The notes beneath the pieces are model-generated. The model did no database searches. It was not told the origin of the DNA and worked only from the letters and a program-made list of their open reading frames with translations. From NCBI GenBank assembly GCA_947258895.1, contig CAMYKE010000121.1, positions 1 through 7,669 of the forward strand: a stretch of DNA of 7,669 nucleotides, in the 5' to 3' direction. The DNA is from an uncultured Pseudomonadales bacterium. Lineage in GTDB: Bacteria > Pseudomonadota > Gammaproteobacteria > Pseudomonadales > IMCC2047. Positions within the stretch are counted from its first letter, which is position 1. Every line of letters begins with the position of its first letter. The translations under genes and the position numbers were made by a program. Positions 1 to 6,159 of this stretch are shown here, one piece after another.

Positions 1-450
1 CGGGAAGAATAAACGCCCATGTTATTCCAGGCAAGTCTCCTGCTCGAGCCACGCGGACACAGTTTCCGGAAGTCTGCCCTGCGGTAAAAGTGCCAGGTTG
101 AACCCCCGCCAAAGGTCCCGGCCTACCCTCGTCATCTCCCCCGAAACAGCAGGAAGGCCGGTGTACGCCTTGCCGGAGCATTTCTGCCGCGCCAGTCTCC
201 CGCAACGCAAAATTCACTCTCCCACATTGCTGCAGCACCAGTCGGCTGTCGCTACGGTTTAGTTTGTTGCGTTCGCAAAAAAAATACCCCCGCGACACAC
301 AGAAATTACGCAGGTAAAACGCAGCTATTCATCAGGATTATCGGATCGAGATACCTAGAATAAGCTCATCCTCTTCACCGATTCGATTTCTGGCGATGAG
401 GCAAAAGAGTGATAGCAAACAAATTCAATGAACCTGCGAGGAAAATCAAT
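1..450. other. Leading region without a supportable gene
   Basis: No reading frame here has a convincing start or recognisable protein. The longest candidate, on the minus strand at 22-210, would need a TTG start and shows no domain. A small dyad, TTGCGTTCGCAA at 267-278, is followed on the + strand by a run of A, so it does not look like a rightward terminator; it could be a protein site. A weak -10-like TAGAAT lies at 356-361 without a good -35 partner. The promoter of the gene at 451 is presumably in 250-430, but I cannot place it with confidence. Confidence 0.5.
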
Positions 451-753
451 ATGAAGCACTACATGCAATTAGCAATAGCCATAGGATCCCTGGCGCTGGC
501 CGTCTCCGCGTCTGCGGAACGAGCAGACGTGATCGCCGGCGAGCAAACCCAGCAATCCGCGGAGGCCCGGTCAGCCAATTATGGCCTGCTGGAGCCGCGC
601 GTTGAAAGAGAGAATCGTATGTTGCTGGAACAGGGTATCGAGCAAGCGATCCTGGCTGAACAGGAGCGACTGGATAAAGCCGAGATGGCACGGCAGTTCA
701 AGGAAGAAGCCGATCGGGCGACGCGGGAGTTTCACTTTACTCCGCTGCTTTGA
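451..753 (+). CDS. Small exported, charged helical protein of unknown function
   Basis: This is a 100-residue protein I do not recognise. It opens with a classic Sec signal peptide: a short basic start (MKHY), a hydrophobic core around residues 6-18, and a signal peptidase I site of the A-x-A type (SASA|ER) after residue 22. The mature part is about 78 residues, has no Cys or Trp, and from about residue 46 to 92 is rich in Glu, Arg, Lys, Gln and Ala, as expected of a long amphipathic helix. It is probably periplasmic or outside the cell. The ATG at 451 is chosen because GAGGA at 438-442 lies 8 bases upstream and because it gives a normal signal peptide. A GTG at 409 with GAGG at 398-401 would add 14 residues and is less likely. 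It is the first gene of the run that leads to the glutaminase. Being a gene is fairly sure; its role is unknown. Confidence 0.72.
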   Translation: MKHYMQLAIAIGSLALAVSASAERADVIAGEQTQQSAEARSANYGLLEPRVERENRMLLEQGIEQAILAEQERLDKAEMARQFKEEADRATREFHFTPLL

Positions 754-758
754 TCCGC

Positions 759-814
759 GCAGCGCGTGGCATAGCAATCGCCATCGCGCTGCCGGCTTTC
801 CGCCAGGCTTGGCG
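759..814 (+). terminator. Two hairpins behind the exported-protein gene (possible terminator or attenuator)
   Basis: Five bases after the stop codon, GCAGCGCGTGGC (759-770) pairs with GCCA-T-CGCGCTGC (780-792): a 12-bp stem with one bulged T and a 9-base loop. A second small hairpin follows, CGCCA (801-805) with TGGCG (810-814) and a 4-base loop. Only TTT follows the first stem, so it is not a textbook intrinsic terminator. It could reduce readthrough into the next gene or protect the 3' end of the upstream message. Confidence 0.35.
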
Positions 815-873
815 CGCGGTTCGCTTCCGGCGGGCCTCGTGAAGCACCAATCCAATTCGAGAGGAATGAAAAC

Positions 874-1287
874 ATGAAATATCAAACCAATGCACCACTG
901 GACTCCATCAGCGGCGGCAGCGCCGAGTCGCTGGACAGGACCGGTCAGGTTCCGCACCAGGACGAAAGCGACAAGGCCATTACCCTGGTGTTGCCGCGCA
1001 GCCAGCTGCTAACGGTCAATAAACTGCTGCACGGGATCGGCATTCAATCAGTGTCGGTCCGAGAAATGGATCTGCCCTCTTCTTCGCAGTTGCGCGGCAG
1101 GAACCAGACCAGCCTGGCTGCAAGCGATTCCGAGCGCCTGTTCCGGTTGCAGTTTCTTGCGAACCCAAGGTTGGCACGAAAAGCGGTACGCATTCTGTCC
1201 ACTTTTCTGCGGATGCAGTACCTGCGATCAGGCGAGCGCGCCGTTACTGAAATCAACCATATTATTCAGGTCACCGCAGCAGACTAG
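874..1287 (+). CDS. Conserved-looking hypothetical protein upstream of glutaminase
   Basis: This is a 137-residue protein I do not recognise. The start at 874 is well supported by GAGGA at 861-865, eight bases upstream. It has no signal peptide, no membrane segment and no Cys or Trp, so it is probably cytoplasmic. Three parts can be seen. Residues 1-34 are polar and probably disordered. Residues 35-67 have a strand-helix-strand pattern (AITLVLP, then a Leu-rich helix, then IQSVSV). Residues 87-132 are a basic amphipathic helical part containing RLARKAVRILSTFLRMQYL. The positive charge of that helical part would suit nucleic acid or partner binding, but this is a guess. Only 37 bases separate its stop from the glutaminase start, so the two are probably co-transcribed. 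The function is unknown; that it is a real gene is likely from its ribosome site and position. Confidence 0.7.
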   Translation: MKYQTNAPLDSISGGSAESLDRTGQVPHQDESDKAITLVLPRSQLLTVNKLLHGIGIQSVSVREMDLPSSSQLRGRNQTSLAASDSERLFRLQFLANPRLARKAVRILSTFLRMQYLRSGERAVTEINHIIQVTAAD

Positions 1288-1324
1288 TCGCTTCAGTGGC
1301 CACGGATAACCGGAGACAGGGAGA

Positions 1325-2572
1325 ATGAACACTACGAACATAGAAAGCATCCAGCCCAAACAGGTAAAAAACCTGATGCACAAGGAGATAGTGATCGAGC
1401 GACTGGCCGAGGCCGGTATTCACCACCAGGATCAGCGACTGCACTCGCTGCACCAGTATCTGGACACCATCGACGCCAAGCAGTCGTTGTCGTTGAGCGA
1501 AATTTCCGAGCGGGTCCCGGAAAGCCGGGACCTGCTGCACAAGGCGCTGCGGGGTGACCTGGTTATTCCCCGCTTTGCCGAGTTCCGCAGCATGGTAGAG
1601 GAACTCTTCGGTCGCTCCAAAACGGTCCGTGGAGGCCAGGTCGCCGATTACATCCCGGCACTGAAACAGGTGAACCCCGAACTGTACGGCCTGTCCATCT
1701 GTACCATTGACGGCCAACAGCTCAATCTGGGTGATGCCCGGGCGAGATTCTGCATCCAGTCGGCCAGCAAGCCGGCGCTGTATTGCGCGGTGTTGGACTT
1801 GCTGGGCCAGGATTTGGTACACCGCTACATTGGTTGGGAGCCCAGCGGGCGCTCGTTTAATGAGCTGGCGCTCAACCAGCAGAGCAAGCCGCATAATCCG
1901 ATGATCAATGCCGGCGCGATCATGAGTGCCTCGTTGCTGATGCCCGACGCCCCGACATCGGAGCGCTTTGATTACCTGCTGAAACTGCTGGCCGGCTTCT
2001 TTGGCAACCGACGACCGGGATTTAATAACTCGGTATATCTGTCGGAGCGAGAGACTGCCAACCGCAACTATGCGCTGGCGTACTACATGAAGGAAGTGGA
2101 GGCCTTCCCGCAAAACACGGATATCGATGCGGCACTGGACCTGTACTTTTCCGCCTGTTCGGTGGAAGCCACGGCGCAGCAGATGGCGCTCCAGGCGGCT
2201 ACCCTGGCCAATTCGGGAGTCTGCCCCCTGACTGGCAAACGCATCGTGAAGGAAACTACGGCCAAGAATTGCCTTTCGATGATGTACTCCTGCGGCATGT
2301 ACGATTACTCGGGCGAATTTGCGTTCAGCGTGGGCATGCCGGCTAAATCCGGCGTATCCGGGGTGATCATGGCGGTGATCCCCAACCTGCTGGGCATCTC
2401 CGTATACTCGCCGCGAATCGATGCGATGGGCAACAGCGTGCGTGGTGTTGACTTCATGAAGCAACTGGTGGAAACCTTCAATTTCCACAACTACGACAGC
2501 CTGACCCGGTCCCACAAGATCGATCCGCGTGTCTCGCAGACGCCAGCGATGCCACTGAGCCAGGCGAGTTAG
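1325..2572 (+). CDS. glsA: Glutaminase, animal KGA-like form with N-terminal helical domain
   Basis: This 415-residue cytoplasmic enzyme hydrolyses L-glutamine to glutamate and ammonia. It belongs to the serine-dependent beta-lactamase-like glutaminase family. From memory of human GLS, every active-site residue has a counterpart: Tyr109, Ser146 and Lys149 (QSASKP), Asn195 (HNPMINAGAI), Glu241 and Asn248 (SERETANRN), Tyr274, Tyr326 (CGMYDYSG) and Val344 (KSGVSG). Each sits exactly 140 positions before its human equivalent, so the catalytic domain aligns without gaps. Residues about 15-100 match the helical EF-hand-like domain of the human enzyme and are absent from the ~310-residue bacterial forms. 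The C-terminus (FNFHNYDSL, then KIDPR) also matches GLS. The human activation loop (315-325) maps to 175-185, with Ala182 in place of Phe322 and Glu180 in place of Lys320. GGGAG and GGAG just upstream of the ATG serve as ribosome sites. It is probably the last gene of its run and converges with the regulator at 2625. Confidence 0.96.
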   Translation: MNTTNIESIQPKQVKNLMHKEIVIERLAEAGIHHQDQRLHSLHQYLDTIDAKQSLSLSEISERVPESRDLLHKALRGDLVIPRFAEFRSMVEELFGRSKTVRGGQVADYIPALKQVNPELYGLSICTIDGQQLNLGDARARFCIQSASKPALYCAVLDLLGQDLVHRYIGWEPSGRSFNELALNQQSKPHNPMINAGAIMSASLLMPDAPTSERFDYLLKLLAGFFGNRRPGFNNSVYLSERETANRNYALAYYMKEVEAFPQNTDIDAALDLYFSACSVEATAQQMALQAATLANSGVCPLTGKRIVKETTAKNCLSMMYSCGMYDYSGEFAFSVGMPAKSGVSGVIMAVIPNLLGISVYSPRIDAMGNSVRGVDFMKQLVETFNFHNYDSLTRSHKIDPRVSQTPAMPLSQAS

Positions 2573-2596
2573 ACGTAAGGCTGGCAAATTTCTGAC

Positions 2597-2620
2597 CGGC
2601 GGTGGCAACCCGCCCCGCCG
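2597..2620. terminator. Possible shared terminator stem between convergent genes
   Basis: CGGCGG (2597-2602) can pair with CCGCCG (2615-2620), or GGCGG (2598-2602) with CCGCC (2610-2614). It lies in the 52-base gap where the glutaminase and the regulator converge, where a bidirectional terminator is expected. The nearest T-run on the + strand (2632-2636) starts 11 bases after the stem, and on the minus strand there is only a short AAATTT, so the support is weak. Confidence 0.3.
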
Positions 2621-2624
2621 TAGC

Positions 2625-4364
2625 TCAGAGATTTTTGGAGAAAGCGGCGAAGAGCAGTTTGCCCTGGGGCGACTGACGAATTGCCTCGAGTGCGGGATCG
2701 ATGTAGGAAAACGTGATCAGCGGGTCGGCGTCCTGGACACCCCGGCGCAGGCAGGCCAGCGCCAATGCCTGGCAGCCCGTCAGGGCATAAAGACGGGCTG
2801 CCAGTGCAGGCGAGGGAATGCGCGCCTCCATCTGCATCAGGAGTTCTGAGCTTTCTCCGCCTTCCTTGAACCTGGTGATCGCTTCCAGCAGTTGCTGCAG
2901 TTCGGTGTCATTGAGAGCGGCCAGGAACTGGTCCCTGCGCCATTCATCAAACGCTTCGCCATAGCGGGCCTGCTCGACATACAGCGCGCCCAAAAACGTG
3001 GGGATCCAGGAACGACTGTCGTCGACAGACAGGGAGCGTGCCAGCAGCAGATTGTCTTCGGCTTGTTCATAGTCTCCGCTGGTAAAGTACGCGATCCCGA
3101 TATCCCTGAACACCACCGGAGACAGGGGATCGATATCGCGGACAATCTCATAATGCCGGAGGGAATCTGCGGGATTGCCCCGGAGCAGTTGCAACATCCC
3201 GTACCATTGTCTCGCCAGGGGTTCCCGAGGGTCGTTGTCGATCGCTTGCTGGAAATAATCCCGGGCCTTTTGCCATTGATGCTGAACCATGCAAATCATG
3301 CCCAGCACCGCCAGACCGTGAGCCAGGTCCGGCTCGATCGCCAGCGCCTGCTCGGCCAATCGGGTCGCGGCGCGCAGGGTAGCTCGCGGATTGGAGGACA
3401 GGTAGTACAGGGGCATAACCGCCAGGGTGGCGGCGTAGACGTGATACAGGGAAGCGAAGTTGCCCCCGGCATCACAGGCTTGCTGCAGAAACTCGGCTGC
3501 GGCAGGCAGGTTACGCTGGTTGAAAGCGTAGCGACCCTTGAGGTACAGATCGACCGCCCGGGTATTGGGCGTTTCAGTGTTGCGCCAATCGGGCATGGGT
3601 GTTTCGATGAGGGATCGGGGCAGTCGATTGAAGACGCTCACCGCGATGTCTTGCTGCAGCTTCAGCAGGTCTTCCCCTTCGGCATCAAAGGAGTCGGCCA
3701 GCTGCTGGTAGCCGTCGCTGCTGTCTGCCAGGCGCAGATTTACCTTGAAATGTTCACCACTATGTAAAATGCTGCCGTCCAGGATAAAACGGACGCCCAG
3801 GGCGGCACGAATGGATTGGTGATCCTGATCGCAAACGCGGGCCGAGGAGATGCGCGCTGCCACCTTAAGGTCCGGCACCCTCGATAGCCGGGTCTGAATT
3901 TCATCGGCAATCGCATCGCCGAGATATCTTTGCCCGGCATCGGCGCCCAGGTTAGTAAAGGGCAATACCGCAATGGAGCGGTCGGGAATCTTGTGGTGGC
4001 CGGTGGATTCGAGTGCCGAGCGAGTGGGTTGTGGAACCGACTCCAGTACTGCAACTTCCGCCAGTAGCCGATAACCGCGCTTGGGGATGGTATCGATGTA
4101 GCTCGGGTTGACCCGCTGGTCGCCGAACTTTTTACGCAGTTCGGCGATGCAGCGGGTAAGGGGTTCATCGGTAGGGGCACGGGCGCCCCAAACCGCTTCC
4201 AGCAGGGCGTCCCTTTCCACTACATCGGGTGCATGTTCCACCAGGCACATCAGCACATCCATGGACTTGGGCTGAACGTGCGCCCTGAGTTCGCCACGCT
4301 GCAGTTCCCCGCTCAACGGGTGAACAATCCATTCCCCGACTTTAAACCGGCTCTTCCTGTCCAT
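2625..4364 (-). CDS. Winged-helix (PhoB/CadC-type) regulator with TolB/FlgO-like and TPR domains
   Basis: This 579-residue protein is probably a soluble transcription regulator. Residues 1-102 form an OmpR/PhoB-type winged helix: QPKSMDVLMCLVEHAPDVV, then the recognition region TDEPLTRCIAELRKKFGD, and the wing YIDTIPKRGYRL. Residues 129-245 resemble the TolB/FlgO-like module often found after such domains (RSIAVLPFTNLGADAGQRYL, then GVRFILDGSI). Residues about 270-480 are TPR-like helical hairpins, the clearest at 346-379 and 417-446. CadC itself has a membrane helix after the winged helix; here residues 103-129 are polar, so it should be cytoplasmic. The frame is open to 4580, but those extra 72 residues are low-complexity and unrelated to the domain. 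The ATG at 4364 begins the domain properly and has GAGG about 10 bases upstream. It converges with the glutaminase gene, but its target is not shown by the sequence. Confidence 0.85.
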   Translation of the reverse strand: MDRKSRFKVGEWIVHPLSGELQRGELRAHVQPKSMDVLMCLVEHAPDVVERDALLEAVWGARAPTDEPLTRCIAELRKKFGDQRVNPSYIDTIPKRGYRLLAEVAVLESVPQPTRSALESTGHHKIPDRSIAVLPFTNLGADAGQRYLGDAIADEIQTRLSRVPDLKVAARISSARVCDQDHQSIRAALGVRFILDGSILHSGEHFKVNLRLADSSDGYQQLADSFDAEGEDLLKLQQDIAVSVFNRLPRSLIETPMPDWRNTETPNTRAVDLYLKGRYAFNQRNLPAAAEFLQQACDAGGNFASLYHVYAATLAVMPLYYLSSNPRATLRAATRLAEQALAIEPDLAHGLAVLGMICMVQHQWQKARDYFQQAIDNDPREPLARQWYGMLQLLRGNPADSLRHYEIVRDIDPLSPVVFRDIGIAYFTSGDYEQAEDNLLLARSLSVDDSRSWIPTFLGALYVEQARYGEAFDEWRRDQFLAALNDTELQQLLEAITRFKEGGESSELLMQMEARIPSPALAARLYALTGCQALALACLRRGVQDADPLITFSYIDPALEAIRQSPQGKLLFAAFSKNL

Positions 4365-4439
4365 CCGCGACAAGCCTCTATGATCCCTGCCCTGTTCCGG
4401 GTCGTGCGCCCGGCACAATCCCGGGTTACGCTGCTCGCA

Positions 4440-4493
4440 AGCGGGCCCGCTGCCGGACTGGCTTCCCTGCTTGCTGCGCGTGCAGCGGCCGCT
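4440..4493. repeat. Two related palindromes in the leader of the regulator gene
   Basis: AGCGGGCCCGCT (4440-4451) is a perfect 12-bp palindrome and AGCGGCCGCT (4484-4493) a perfect 10-bp one. They share the half-sites AGCGG/CCGCT and their centres are 43 bp apart. The same half-sites appear again as AGCGG at 4556-4560 and CCGCT at 4581-4585. All lie between the regulator start and the end of the LysR gene, so they could be operator sites for autoregulation. High GC makes chance palindromes fairly common, so this is tentative. Confidence 0.35.
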
Positions 4494-4512
4494 ACCGTTA
4501 CTCGCTGCCTGT

Positions 4513-4540
4513 ATTCTACCATTTTGGTGGCTCTGTCTAA
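4513..4540 (-). promoter_or_regulatory. Candidate sigma-70 promoter for the winged-helix/TPR regulator
   Basis: On the minus strand a -10 box TAGAAT (4513-4518) is preceded by TAGACA (4534-4539) with a 15-bp spacer, or by TTAGAC (4535-4540) with 16 bp. Each main box has five of six consensus bases, though the spacing is short. Transcription would start near 4506, giving a leader of about 140 bases before the ATG at 4364. Confidence 0.4.
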
Positions 4541-4587
4541 CATCGGATTTTGGGCAGCGGGATCGAGGTATATAGACCATCCGCTCG

Positions 4588-5481
4588 TTACGAACCGGCC
4601 AGCCGGGCTCGCTCTTCCTGAATCGCTTCTGTCAAGAATTCCATGAACGCCCGAATGCGCACCGTATCGCGAAGATCCGTGTGCGTTAACAGCCACAGGC
4701 CGCTGGCCAGGGGCTCGATTGGCCCAATCACGCGTGTGAGTTCCGGTGTGGAGTCCGCCAGCACGCAGGGCAAGAGCGCGACTCCAAAGCCGGCCTTTGC
4801 CGCGGCGAACTGGGCACTGAAACTGCTGGCGCGGTATACGATCGCGCCTTCAGGCACCCGGGCACGCAACCATCGAACTGCCGGAACGCCAGCAAGGCTG
4901 TCATCACCACAACTAATGGCATGCTGCGCGAGTTCCTGCTCCGTGCGCGGCGCTTTGCGCTCGCCCAGATAAGAAATCGACCCGTATAGCGCCCAGGCAA
5001 CGGTCGCCAGATTGCGGCCCAGCAGGTGTTGCGGGGCCTCATCGGCAGGCCGCAACGCCACATCGGCATCCCGGCGACCCAGGTCGAAGAACAAATTATT
5101 GGTGGCCACTTCGAGCACGATCTCCGGGTGCAGGGAGTTAAATTTCTTGAGGAGGGGATGCAGAAATGATTCAGCGAGCGTGTCGGTGGTCGTCAGCCGG
5201 ATCGTACCGCTAAGACGATAATCGCGGCCCACCAGCCGGCGACTCAGGTCATCCATAATCTCACCGACGTTCGCCGCGCTCTCCAGCAGGTCCTCACCGG
5301 CCTCGGTGAGCCGATAGCCGGTCGGCAGGCGTTCGAACAAGCGGACGCCCGAGCTTTCCTCGAGCGCATTGAGGCGCCGAAATACCGTCGAATGGTTGAC
5401 CTGCAGCGTACGCGCCGCCCCGGCCAGGCTGCCGTCACGGGCGATAGCAAGAAAATATCTCAGATCGTCCCAGTTTTGCAT
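4588..5481 (-). CDS. LysR-family transcriptional regulator
   Basis: This 297-residue DNA-binding regulator has the usual LysR length. The N-terminal winged helix spans about residues 1-60; its helix-turn-helix is at 17-36 (GSLAGAARTLQVNHSTVFRR), followed by the typical LEESSGVRLFER and TGYRLTEAGE. A linker helix (67-90) leads to the effector-binding domain (91-297), which contains the family-typical GTIRLTT, HPEIVLEV and GFGVALLP. The opening MQNWDDLRYFLAIAR is the normal start for this subfamily, so the ATG at 5481 is chosen. In-frame ATGs at 5502 and 5523 also begin Met-Gln but only add AT-rich sequence, and none has a clear ribosome site. The gene is divergent from the glutathione S-transferase at 5583, the classic arrangement for a LysR protein and its target. 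The inducer is unknown; an aromatic, quinone or electrophile signal is plausible from the neighbours. Confidence 0.93.
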   Translation of the reverse strand: MQNWDDLRYFLAIARDGSLAGAARTLQVNHSTVFRRLNALEESSGVRLFERLPTGYRLTEAGEDLLESAANVGEIMDDLSRRLVGRDYRLSGTIRLTTTDTLAESFLHPLLKKFNSLHPEIVLEVATNNLFFDLGRRDADVALRPADEAPQHLLGRNLATVAWALYGSISYLGERKAPRTEQELAQHAISCGDDSLAGVPAVRWLRARVPEGAIVYRASSFSAQFAAAKAGFGVALLPCVLADSTPELTRVIGPIEPLASGLWLLTHTDLRDTVRIRAFMEFLTEAIQEERARLAGS

Positions 5482-5524
5482 TTTTGCAAAAATTGCTTGC
5501 ATTATTTTGTAATTGTTTTGCATT
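5476..5524. repeat. Three AATGCAA copies spaced exactly 21 bp (candidate LysR operator)
   Basis: TTGCATT occurs at 5476-5482, 5497-5503 and 5518-5524 (AATGCAA on the minus strand), so each copy is 21 bp from the next and all face the same side of the helix. The first and third extend to GTTTTGCATT (5473-5482 and 5515-5524). A perfect palindrome TTTTTGCAAAAA lies at 5481-5492. Every copy contains an in-frame ATG-CAA of the LysR gene, so a coding or start-codon origin of the pattern is an alternative. Confidence 0.5.
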
Positions 5525-5550
5525 AAAACACAGAGTACTGTAATCCACAA
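5522..5550 (-). promoter_or_regulatory. Candidate promoter for the LysR gene
   Basis: On the minus strand TTGTGG (5545-5550) and TTTAAT (5522-5527) are separated by exactly 17 bp; the -10 matches five of six consensus bases and the -35 three. The -10 box overlaps the outermost AATGCAA repeat, so a protein on the repeats would block polymerase. Transcription would start near 5515, which rules out the ATG at 5523 as a start for this transcript and leaves those at 5502 and 5481. Confidence 0.4.
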
Positions 5551-5582
5551 GAAGCGATCACCCATCGTGACCGCACCGCCGA

Positions 5583-6125
5583 ATGGAGGTGGAACATGCA
5601 GTAGACCTTATCAACAAACGCACGCAGGACGGCGGCGACTTCCTGAAGATCAACCCCAAGGGACAGGTACCTGCGCTGATACTCGACGACGGCGACCTGC
5701 TGACCGAGGTGCCGGCCGTGCTGCAATACATCGCCGACCTTGCCCCGGATTCCGGGCTGGCGCCTCCGCCGCACACGCGCGACCGCTACCGCTTGCAGGA
5801 GTGGCTCAATTTCGTCACCGCGGAGCTGCACAAGGGGCTCGGCCTGCTGTTCAAGCCCGACCTTCCCGGCGCGATGCGGCAGATCGTCCTCGACACGGTG
5901 GCAACCAGGTTCGACTTTCTTGAGCGTCACCTGACCGGCAACGATTATCTCCTCAATGCCCGCTTCACCGTAGCTGACAGCTACGCATTCACAATCGTGA
6001 ACTGGCACAACTTTTTCGATATCGACCTTTCGCCGTGGCCTGGCCTGGTGCGTTATATGCAACGCATCGGCGACCGGCGTCACGTCCAGGATGCCATTCG
6101 AGCCGAGAGCACCGGCAACGAGTGA
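5583..6125 (+). CDS. Glutathione S-transferase (beta class), N-terminally truncated, probable remnant
   Basis: The frame encodes 180 residues that follow E. coli GST closely but begin at about its residue 24. Landmarks are NPKGQVPAL (24-32), DDGDLLTE (35-42), QYIADLAP (48-55), EWLNFVTAELHKG (73-85) and FTVADSYAFT (128-137). His83 corresponds to the active-site His106 of the E. coli enzyme. The missing part holds the first strand and helix of the thioredoxin fold, including Cys10. Translation of all three frames of 5501-5583 shows no trace of the usual MKLFY..GACSLA start, and in-frame stops lie at 5541 and 5568. The usual Gly or Ser after LLTE is Val43. No ribosome site precedes the ATG. Possible promoter boxes upstream (TTGCAA 5484-5489, TGTAAT 5508-5513) are weak. 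It probably cannot catalyse the normal reaction; it may be a decaying gene or a binding protein. Identity of the family is sure, function is not. Confidence 0.8.
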   Translation: MEVEHAVDLINKRTQDGGDFLKINPKGQVPALILDDGDLLTEVPAVLQYIADLAPDSGLAPPPHTRDRYRLQEWLNFVTAELHKGLGLLFKPDLPGAMRQIVLDTVATRFDFLERHLTGNDYLLNARFTVADSYAFTIVNWHNFFDIDLSPWPGLVRYMQRIGDRRHVQDAIRAESTGNE

Positions 6126-6159
6126 TGCGCCGCGTTGCGCCGGACAAGAGGGAATGGAT

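Noticed and set aside
22..210. Minus-strand 62-codon frame at the window start
   Set aside because: It needs a TTG start, has no clear ribosome site, and encodes nothing recognisable.
267..278. TTGCGTTCGCAA dyad as a terminator
   Set aside because: The homopolymer beside it is a run of A on the + strand, and on the minus strand the T-run precedes the stem, so it fits neither direction.
409..450. GTG start 14 codons upstream of the exported protein
   Set aside because: GAGG at 398-401 would suit it, but the longer N-terminus makes a poorer signal peptide than the ATG at 451, which has its own GAGGA.
1271..2608. A 445-codon open frame on the minus strand opposite the glutaminase
   Set aside because: The glutaminase frame carries every family motif; this antisense frame is a shadow with no recognisable features.
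2892..3767. A 291-codon open frame on the + strand within the TPR regulator
   Set aside because: It is antisense to a clear winged-helix/TPR protein and has no domain of its own.
4365..4580. 72-residue N-terminal extension of the winged-helix regulator
   Set aside because: The extension is Arg/Ser/Gln-rich, unlike any part of the family, and runs back through the predicted promoter; the ATG at 4364 starts the domain correctly.
5482..5565. Upstream starts of the LysR gene at 5502, 5523 and 5565
   Set aside because: They add sequence outside the LysR family start, have no ribosome sites, and two of them lie within or upstream of the predicted promoter.
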